NCBI GenBank assembly: GCA_017473285.1
Contig: JAFULP010000018.1
Coordinates: forward strand, 1 to 6,424
Length of the DNA: 6,424 nucleotides
Reading direction: 5' to 3'
From: Clostridia bacterium
GTDB lineage: Bacteria; Bacillota; Clostridia; Christensenellales; UBA1242
In this document: piece after piece, positions 1 to 3,839 of the stretch
Numbering within the stretch: position 1 is the first letter of the stretch
Layout: each line of letters opens with the position of its first letter
Made by a program: the position numbers and the translations under genes
Notes under the pieces: generated by a model
What the model saw: only the letters and a program-made list of their open reading frames with translations
Told to the model about the DNA's origin: nothing
Database searches by the model: none

Positions 1-176
1 AGCAATTTTGCTTTTTTTAAATCATAAACGTATTCAACATTTGTTTTTAATAATTTAGCAACTTATTTAACGGTATAAATAAATGGTTTTTGAACTATAC
101 ATAGTTAAGTATAAATTTCTTTATCTGTAATTTTGTTTGTTTTTCTTTCAACTAATTCGTAAACTTCATCTTCCAT
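1..176 (-). pseudogene. Broken excisionase-type helix-turn-helix gene (5' part; runs off window)
   Basis: An ATG at 174-176 is preceded by a strong AAAGGAGA ribosome binding site that overlaps the stop codon of the lipoprotein gene, 12 bases away, so the two probably shared a transcript. The frame reads MEDEVYELVERKTNK..., meets TAA at 105-107, and after another TAA at 63-65 continues as VAKLLKTNVEYVYDLKKAKL to the window edge. The stretch IYTVK(stop)VAKLLKTNVEYVYDL resembles the first helices of the excisionase/MerR-like DNA-binding fold, in which 'TVKEVAKLL' is typical. The second stop would then be a single GAA-to-TAA change. Both stops lie in one unbroken frame, so this is nonsense decay and not a frameshift. 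An 8-base direct repeat (gtataaat at 73-80 and 109-116) brackets the first stop. A functional 23-residue peptide from the intact ATG cannot be excluded. The family call is from motif recognition only. Confidence 0.6.
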
Positions 177-188
177 AATTTTCTCCTT

Positions 189-1490
189 TTACCATAAGAT
201 AGGTGTAATATTATCTGCATCATAATGCCAACAGCCAGCGGCTTGTGTTGCAGAATAGAAGTATAAATTATATTTAGAGTTGCCTTCGGTTGCAATTGTT
301 ATGTTTTCCCATTCATTTTGTGTGCCAGTAAAAAATATATTTGCTTTGTGTTTCTCAATGTTAAGCCCTACGCCAAATGTTCCTTCAGAATTAAAATTGT
401 TGGCACATATATGTTCTATATTGTTTGATAAGATAATTCTTAAATCATAACAATTAGAGAATGTTCCCTCGTTTATTGCGTTAATACTAGTAGGAAGTTG
501 TATATTTAATTTTGCGCAGTATTCAAAAGCATAATTACTAATAGATGTTATTGCGTTTGGCAAATTTATTTTTTCTAATGCTGAGCATGCATAAAAGCAA
601 TATTTATCAATCATCTTTAAAGAGGAGTCATTTTCAAATGTTACATTTATTAAAGAGGAACACTCAGCAAAAGCAAAATCCATTATTTGAGTTATGTTTT
701 TAGGAATGGTAATGTCTGTTAAATTTGAACATAATCTAAAAGCCGAACTGTAAATAATTCTACATTCACTATTTATTGTGTAGGTTGCTAAATTCTTATT
801 AGATATTTCATATAGTAAAAAATATGGGTTTGTTGTGCTACCAATATATTGAGCCCAATTAGATTGAGTTGTTGTCAAATTGTCACAAAAGATAAAACAT
901 TCAGAACCAATATATTTTAAATTATCTGAAATAGTAATTGTTTTTAAGTTAACACAATCACAAAAAGCTCTAGAACATATTGAGATAACGCTATCTGGAA
1001 TTGTAATTTGAACAAGACTTAAGCATCCAGCAAATGCAAAATCACCAATTTTTGTTACACTATCAGCGATAGATATTTTAATAAGACCAGAACATGAAAC
1101 AAACGAGTAATTATCAATTTCTTTGATGCCTCTAGGAATTTTTATTTCTTTTATATTCGCATAAGCATTATTGTTATTATAAGAGTAATCTATTTCGTCA
1201 GATACAATTCTTGTAACTGGTTTGCTTTTATAACTTGCTGGGAATTCTATTGTATTTAGATATCTTGCATTTCCAATGCTTACGGCATAGTTCCCGTCGG
1301 AAAGTAGATAGAAGTTTAATCCTTGTTCATTATTATCATCAACATCATTATCATTATTGTTATTGTCATCATTCTCAGTTGTATTATCTTCTATAATATC
1401 TCCAGTTGGCTTTTGCGGCGTGGAAGAGCAACCATAAAACATAAAACTAATTGTAAAGATTAGCAATAATATTAAACCAAATTTCTTCAT
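189..1490 (-). CDS. BspA-like leucine-rich-repeat surface lipoprotein
   Basis: A 433-residue protein predicted to be exported and lipid-anchored on the outer face of the membrane. Residues 1-20 form a lysine-start hydrophobic signal peptide ending in the lipobox FYG-C21. Residues 34-56 are an Asp/Asn-rich low-complexity linker. From about 112 to 365 run roughly nine LRR_5 (BspA/TpLRR) repeats of the form 'L..I.IP.SV..I...AF..C..L', for example around 130-158, 151-181 and 251-280. A segment near 213-228 (YIGSTTNPYFLLYEI) matches the non-repeat insert common in this family. The tail (FFTGTQNEWENI, then a final Trp-rich WHYDADNITPILW) is the usual BspA-like ending. Start: ATG at 1490 with SD AAAGGAGT at 1495-1502. 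Known members mediate adhesion or host and partner contact; the ligand here cannot be read from sequence. It is transcribed divergently from a small regulator. The protein looks complete. Confidence 0.93.
   Translation of the reverse strand: MKKFGLILLLIFTISFMFYGCSSTPQKPTGDIIEDNTTENDDNNNNDNDVDDNNEQGLNFYLLSDGNYAVSIGNARYLNTIEFPASYKSKPVTRIVSDEIDYSYNNNNAYANIKEIKIPRGIKEIDNYSFVSCSGLIKISIADSVTKIGDFAFAGCLSLVQITIPDSVISICSRAFCDCVNLKTITISDNLKYIGSECFIFCDNLTTTQSNWAQYIGSTTNPYFLLYEISNKNLATYTINSECRIIYSSAFRLCSNLTDITIPKNITQIMDFAFAECSSLINVTFENDSSLKMIDKYCFYACSALEKINLPNAITSISNYAFEYCAKLNIQLPTSINAINEGTFSNCYDLRIILSNNIEHICANNFNSEGTFGVGLNIEKHKANIFFTGTQNEWENITIATEGNSKYNLYFYSATQAAGCWHYDADNITPILW
1323..1391 (-). repeat. 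Asp/Asn-coding low-complexity triplet tract
   Basis: This run of ATT/ATC/GTT-type triplets on the plus strand encodes residues 34-56 of the lipoprotein, almost all Asp and Asn with a few Glu and Thr. It sits between the lipid-anchored N-terminus and the repeat domain and probably acts as a flexible, acidic spacer holding the LRR domain away from the membrane. Imperfect triplet repeats of this sort can change length by slippage in whole codons, but no variation can be seen from one sequence. Confidence 0.7.
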
Positions 1491-1513
1491 ATCTACTCCT
1501 TTGCTGTCTAGCT

Positions 1514-1530
1514 AGAAAATTGAATTTTCT
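1514..1530. promoter_or_regulatory. 17-bp palindrome in the lipoprotein gene leader
   Basis: AGAAAATTGAATTTTCT is two perfect 8-base inverted arms around a single central G. It lies just downstream of the predicted lipoprotein promoter, at about +7 to +23 of the expected transcript, and upstream of the ribosome binding site. That placement suits a repressor operator. The single-base centre makes a full-length RNA hairpin unlikely, though a shorter AGAAA/TTTCT stem could form. Which protein binds it, if any, is unknown. Confidence 0.4.
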
Positions 1531-1543
1531 TTATTTCACTTTA

Positions 1544-1573
1544 ATTCTAGCAAAAGAAGACATAAAAAGTCAA
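1544..1573 (-). promoter_or_regulatory. Sigma-70 type promoter of the lipoprotein gene
   Basis: On the minus strand TTGACT (1568-1573) is followed after 18 bases by TAGAAT (1544-1549). Each box matches the consensus at five of six positions. Transcription would begin near 1537, leaving a leader of about 46 bases that contains a 17-bp palindrome and the SD at 1495-1502. The -35 box lies 6 bases from the 14-bp palindrome at 1580-1593, so a protein bound there could affect this promoter. Confidence 0.65.
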
Positions 1574-1579
1574 TCATAA

Positions 1580-1593
1580 TGTCTATATAGACA
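1580..1593. promoter_or_regulatory. Perfect 14-bp palindrome, probable operator in the divergent spacer
   Basis: TGTCTATATAGACA is a perfect dyad located between the divergent lipoprotein and regulator genes. It is just upstream of the -35 box of the lipoprotein promoter and about 55 bases before the regulator start. TAGACA inside its right arm (1589-1594) could serve as a -35 box for the regulator gene, although no well-spaced -10 follows. Cro/CI-type proteins commonly bind dyads of this size near their own gene, so self-regulation is a reasonable inference; binding is not shown by the sequence. Confidence 0.55.
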
Positions 1594-1630
1594 CTAAAAA
1601 TATAAATTTGCTCTTATATACTTATCATAT

Positions 1631-1635
1631 AAGGA
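1631..1635 (+). promoter_or_regulatory. Ribosome binding site that fixes the regulator start
   Basis: AAGGA ends 12 bases before the ATG at 1648 but directly abuts the in-frame TTG at 1636, leaving no spacing for that codon. The ATG is therefore the better start, although the 12-base gap is longer than usual and translation may be modest. Confidence 0.55.
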
Positions 1636-1647
1636 TTGGTATATAAT

Positions 1648-1887
1648 ATGAAGATACAACGAGCGGTTGCTTTACGAGTTAGTAATTTGCTAATAAAGAA
1701 TAATATGACTCAATATGAATTAAGTAAAAGAATGCTTACTGACCAATCAACAATTAAACATATAATTCATGAAGAGTATAATAGTATAAAATTTGAAACA
1801 TTATTAAAAATAGCAGATGCCTTCGGTATTACAATTCAAGAATTTTTAAATGATGACTTGTTTAAAAAAGATAATTTAGACTACTAA
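1648..1887 (+). CDS. Small Cro/CI (XRE)-family helix-turn-helix regulator
   Basis: A 79-residue cytoplasmic DNA-binding protein that is essentially one HTH_3/XRE domain. Residues 5-17 form helix 1, NMTQYELSKRM (19-29) is helix 2 with its lead-in, DQSTIKHII (32-40) is the recognition helix, and FETLLKIADAFGITIQEFL (49-67) is the conserved distal part. It ends in DDLFKKDNLDY, a tail style common in the roughly 70-residue Firmicutes members. There is no oligomerisation, protease or ligand domain. The start is ATG 1648; an in-frame TTG at 1636 would add four residues but has an SD touching it. It is divergent from the lipoprotein gene and has a 14-bp dyad upstream, suggesting control of itself and possibly its neighbour. 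No toxin partner or phage gene is adjacent, so I would not call it an antitoxin or prophage repressor. Confidence 0.88.
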   Translation: MKIQRAVALRVSNLLIKNNMTQYELSKRMLTDQSTIKHIIHEEYNSIKFETLLKIADAFGITIQEFLNDDLFKKDNLDY

Positions 1888-1894
1888 GAAAATT

Positions 1895-1922
1895 GGTGGT
1901 CTGTGACCACGATTTGACCACG
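1895..1922. repeat. TGACCACG direct repeats with an inverted partner
   Basis: Eight bases after the regulator stop codon, GTGGTC (1896-1901) and GACCAC (1905-1910) form a 6-bp stem with a 3-base loop. TGACCACG occurs twice (1904-1911 and 1915-1922) with an 11-base period, about one helical turn. The GC content is much higher than in the surroundings. There is no T-run, so it is not a standard intrinsic terminator. It could be a protein-binding site, a recombination-site remnant or a small structured 3' end; the sequence does not decide. Confidence 0.45.
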
Positions 1923-2035
1923 TCTGAGAAAATGAGACTAGGAAATGATAAATGATTTTAAGAAATAAAAAATGTCTGATATTCCTTGTCTTGCCTTATT
2001 TTTCTTGTATTTTAAATGAGAATGAGTTATACTAA

Positions 2036-2116
2036 ATGATAGTAAATAAGTCAAATACTAATTCTTGTGGAAGCGGAAAGAAATACAAAAATTGTTGCGG
2101 AAAAGATGCTGAATAA
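2036..2116 (+). CDS. 26-residue SEC-C zinc-motif micro-ORF
   Basis: An ATG directly follows an in-frame TAA and opens a 26-codon frame whose second half is NSCGSGKKYKNCCGKDAE, an unmistakable SEC-C motif as found at the C-terminus of SecA and in many short or accessory proteins. The motif normally has four zinc ligands (CxCGSGKKYKxCC). Here C11, C20 and C21 are present, but the first cysteine is replaced by Asn9. No good SD precedes the ATG (only GAG about ten bases away). A possible promoter, TTGTAT-N17-TATACT (2005-2033), would start transcription at about 2040, past the ATG, so any expression would have to come from further upstream. A terminator follows 27 bases after the stop. It may be a genuine microprotein, since stand-alone SEC-C peptides of this size are known in annotations, or the eroded tail of a lost gene. 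Confidence 0.45.
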   Translation: MIVNKSNTNSCGSGKKYKNCCGKDAE

Positions 2117-2143
2117 TATATAATTTTAATATGTTAATCTAAT

Positions 2144-2173
2144 AAAAATGAGTAGACAAACTACTCATTTTTT
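2144..2173 (+). terminator. Intrinsic terminator (12-bp stem, 5-base loop, T-run)
   Basis: AAAAATGAGTAG (2144-2155) pairs perfectly with CTACTCATTTTT (2161-2172) around the loop ACAAA, with the T-run forming the right arm. It would end transcripts coming from the regulator and SEC-C region. The A-rich left arm makes it potentially active on the minus strand too, although no gene approaches from that side. Its loop and right arm are also part of the promoter for the next gene. Confidence 0.8.
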
Positions 2174-2181
2174 GCTATAAT
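2153..2181 (+). promoter_or_regulatory. Extended -10 promoter, probably for tdk
   Basis: TAGACA (2153-2158), 17 bases, then TATAAT (2176-2181), with TGC immediately before the -10 giving the extended form TGnTATAAT. The -35 box lies in the loop side of the preceding terminator hairpin, so the end of one transcript and the start of the next overlap on the DNA. Initiation near 2188 would leave a leader of about 157 bases before tdk. Confidence 0.65.
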
Positions 2182-2187
2182 TTAGAA

Positions 2188-2344
2188 ACAAATCGTAAGC
2201 AACAGTTTATTAACATTTAATAATTTATAATACTATTCAAAATTTGTGTAGTATAAACAACTCAAATAGATAGTGTTAATAATTAAAATTTTTGATTGTT
2301 AAGTTTAATAAGCATAGTTTTTATTGCTTTTAAAGGATTAAATT
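2188..2344 (+). other. AT-rich leader between promoter and tdk
   Basis: About 157 bases without an ORF of note. I see only weak structure: ATACTA/TAGTAT arms near 2230-2260 and AAGCA/TGCTT arms shortly before the SD. No riboswitch or T-box pattern is recognised. A poor second promoter (TTGATT 2292-2297, TAGTTT 2315-2320) lies nearer the gene. The tdk ribosome binding site AAAGGA is at 2332-2337, seven bases from the ATG. Confidence 0.4.
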
Positions 2345-2929
2345 ATGAGCAAATTGTATTTTAAATATGGTGTTATGGGTAGTAGCAAAACTGCCGAAGC
2401 ACTTATGTGCAGATTTAATTACATACAAAAGGGCTTTAACGTTCTGCTTTTAAAGCCCAATATTGACAATCGCTTCGAACAAGAAGATGATAAGCCAAAA
2501 ATTATATCCCGCATAGGAATTAGCGCCGAATGTACTAAATTTAGCAAAGATGAAGACTTGAGTATTTTATTTATTAAGGAAAATTTAAAGCAAAAAATAG
2601 ATATAATAATTGTTGATGAGTGTCAATTTGCGACCACTGAACAAATTGAGCAACTTAAACAAATTTCATACCGAACCACTGTATTATGTTATGGATTGCT
2701 TACCAATTTCAAAACTCAATTATTTGAAGGGAGCAAACGCCTAATAGAACTTGCTGATAGTTTGCAAGAAATTAAAAGCGTATGTAAATGCGGACGTAAA
2801 GCAAGCGTGAATGCTAGATTTGTAAATGGCAAACTTACAACTTGTGGCGAAGAAATATTAATCGGCGCAGAAGAAAGTTATGAAAGTATGTGTTATTGGT
2901 GTTATAAACAAAGATTAAAAAATAAGTAG
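2345..2929 (+). CDS. tdk: Thymidine kinase (type II)
   Basis: Cytoplasmic enzyme that phosphorylates thymidine to dTMP with ATP in pyrimidine salvage (EC 2.7.1.21). At 194 residues it has the normal length of the type II (TK1-like) family. Landmarks in order: P-loop GVMGSSKT (9-16); Walker-B-like IIIVDECQF (87-95) with Glu92 as the expected catalytic base; YGLLTNF (116-122), which matches the usual YGLRTDF segment with Arg to Leu and Asp to Asn changes; CKCG (Cys147, Cys149) and CYWC (Cys183, Cys186) as the probable zinc site; and IGAEESYESMC (173-183), the thymidine-binding lasso. Start ATG has SD AAAGGA with 7-base spacing. It has its own promoter and terminator, so it is probably monocistronic. 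It is convergent with rubrerythrin. Its stop codon lies inside the terminator stem. Confidence 0.95.
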   Translation: MSKLYFKYGVMGSSKTAEALMCRFNYIQKGFNVLLLKPNIDNRFEQEDDKPKIISRIGISAECTKFSKDEDLSILFIKENLKQKIDIIIVDECQFATTEQIEQLKQISYRTTVLCYGLLTNFKTQLFEGSKRLIELADSLQEIKSVCKCGRKASVNARFVNGKLTTCGEEILIGAEESYESMCYWCYKQRLKNK

Positions 2930-2948
2930 TTTCACCTACTCATTTTTT
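2917..2948. terminator. Bidirectional terminator between tdk and rubrerythrin genes
   Basis: AAAAAATAAGTAG (2917-2929) pairs with CTACTCATTTTTT (2936-2948) around a 6-base loop, with one A.C mismatch on the plus strand (2924/2941). The corresponding minus-strand RNA has a G.U pair at that position, so the hairpin is slightly better as a terminator for the rubrerythrin gene. The A- and T-runs on the two sides give a U-tract in either direction. The left arm contains the last codons and TAG of tdk. Confidence 0.75.
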
Positions 2949-3021
2949 ATTATACATTAATTATTAATTATCAATAATAGTTAAATATAATTTAATATAT
3001 CACCTTATTAAGTTCGCAACC

Positions 3022-3624
3022 CTATTTACTTCTATTCATTGTAATATTAATACGATAATAGCCTTGCGGTTGATGGCAAAGTGGGCATTCCTTAGGCGCA
3101 CATTTACCAGTTTGCACTGTGCCACATTCATCACATTTAAAGCAACCTTCGCCTTCACAACACTTGTATAAGGTATTGGCTTTTAATTCATCGTGTAATT
3201 GAACCAATATTTTTTGATGACTTTTTTCTACATCTGCAATCAATCTAAACAACTCAGCCACATCCTTATATCCTTCTTCTTCCGCAATATCTGCAAACTC
3301 AGGATAAATATTTTCACCTGAAGATTTTTCATTTTCGCTTTCCAAAATCAACAAGTCTACCAATTCGCCCGACCTAAATGGATATCCTGCACAAATCTCA
3401 ATGTTTTGAACATTGTCCCCACCATATTTAGTTATGTGTTGAAAAAATTGCTTTGCGTGCGCCATTTCGTTATGTGCCAATGTTCTAATTAATGCACTCA
3501 TATAAGTGTAGCCATCTTGCATTGCTGTTTGTGCCATAAATTGATATCTAGCCCCTTCTTGACACTCTGCTGCAAATGAGCGTGCCAAATTTTCTTTTGT
3601 TTTGCTTTGTTGAAAATCTACCAT
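3022..3624 (-). CDS. rbr: Rubrerythrin (di-iron/rubredoxin peroxidase)
   Basis: A 200-residue cytoplasmic protein that reduces hydrogen peroxide in anaerobes, taking electrons through its rubredoxin domain. Residues 1-145 are the ferritin-like four-helix domain, with Glu20, HNEMAH (Glu53, His56) and VEKSH (Glu133, His136) as di-iron ligands; the helix with ENEK, YPEFADIAEEEG supplies Glu99. In an ungapped comparison with Desulfovibrio rubrerythrin, Ser102 falls where the second glutamate of the E-x-x-E pair is expected. Residues 162-192 are rubredoxin, with iron ligands Cys164/Cys167 and Cys180/Cys183. Four further cysteines (155, 156, 161, 175) are unusual. Start: ATG at 3622-3624, set by a perfect AGGAGG. 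An upstream in-frame TTG at 3651 is rejected because its extension would be encoded by the SD itself. The gene stands alone and converges on tdk. No clear PerR-type box was found upstream. Confidence 0.93.
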   Translation of the reverse strand: MVDFQQSKTKENLARSFAAECQEGARYQFMAQTAMQDGYTYMSALIRTLAHNEMAHAKQFFQHITKYGGDNVQNIEICAGYPFRSGELVDLLILESENEKSSGENIYPEFADIAEEEGYKDVAELFRLIADVEKSHQKILVQLHDELKANTLYKCCEGEGCFKCDECGTVQTGKCAPKECPLCHQPQGYYRINITMNRSK

Positions 3625-3628
3625 AATT

Positions 3629-3634
3629 CCTCCT
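3629..3634 (-). promoter_or_regulatory. Ribosome binding site that fixes the rubrerythrin start
   Basis: The minus strand reads AGGAGG four bases before the ATG at 3622-3624. The spacing is short but the match is perfect. It selects this ATG over the TTG nine codons upstream at 3651, which would translate the SD as Gly-Gly. Confidence 0.85.
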
Positions 3635-3660
3635 AAGTGTATTGTTAGCAATTAGATAGA

Positions 3661-3839
3661 TTTTAAACATTAAATTAAATTATTTTTATTTAAATATTGA
3701 AATAATTTAATTTTATTATTTTTAAATAAATCATTTTATTTATATTAAAAGATTATTTTATTTGTTGAATATTGTTATTTTTAAGTATTTTTTGATTTAT
3801 TTAAATAAATTTAATTAATTTAATTTTTTTGATAATTTA
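3661..3839. other. Extremely AT-rich spacer between ATPase and rubrerythrin genes
   Basis: Only 10 of these 179 bases are G or C by direct count. It contains a perfect 16-bp AT palindrome, ATTTATTTAAATAAAT (3795-3810), and an AT-only run from 3795 to 3830. It must hold the 3' end of the ATPase transcript and the promoter of rubrerythrin on the same strand, but the composition makes any -10 call meaningless and I see no GC-stemmed terminator. No ORF is supported. Confidence 0.7.

Noticed and set aside
1636..1887. Regulator as antitoxin or prophage repressor
   Set aside because: No toxin-like ORF is adjacent and no phage structural or integrase gene is present in the window.
1863..1960. Minus-strand reading with DVVKSWSQTTN after the regulator gene
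   Set aside because: About 30 codons, no start or SD, and part of it overlaps the regulator's 3' end; any likeness to an integrase tail is too slight to claim without a search.
2005..2033. Promoter TTGTAT-N17-TATACT for the SEC-C micro-ORF
   Set aside because: Transcription would start around 2040, after the ATG at 2036, and no other in-frame start follows, so it cannot serve this ORF; in AT-rich DNA such matches are frequent.
2188..2344. Riboswitch in the tdk leader
   Set aside because: Only 5-6 bp AT-rich stems are visible, with no conserved riboswitch core and no terminator/antiterminator pair.
3625..3651. Nine-codon N-terminal extension of rubrerythrin from a TTG
   Set aside because: The perfect AGGAGG would be inside the extension; the ATG at 3622-3624 gives a standard rubrerythrin N-terminus.
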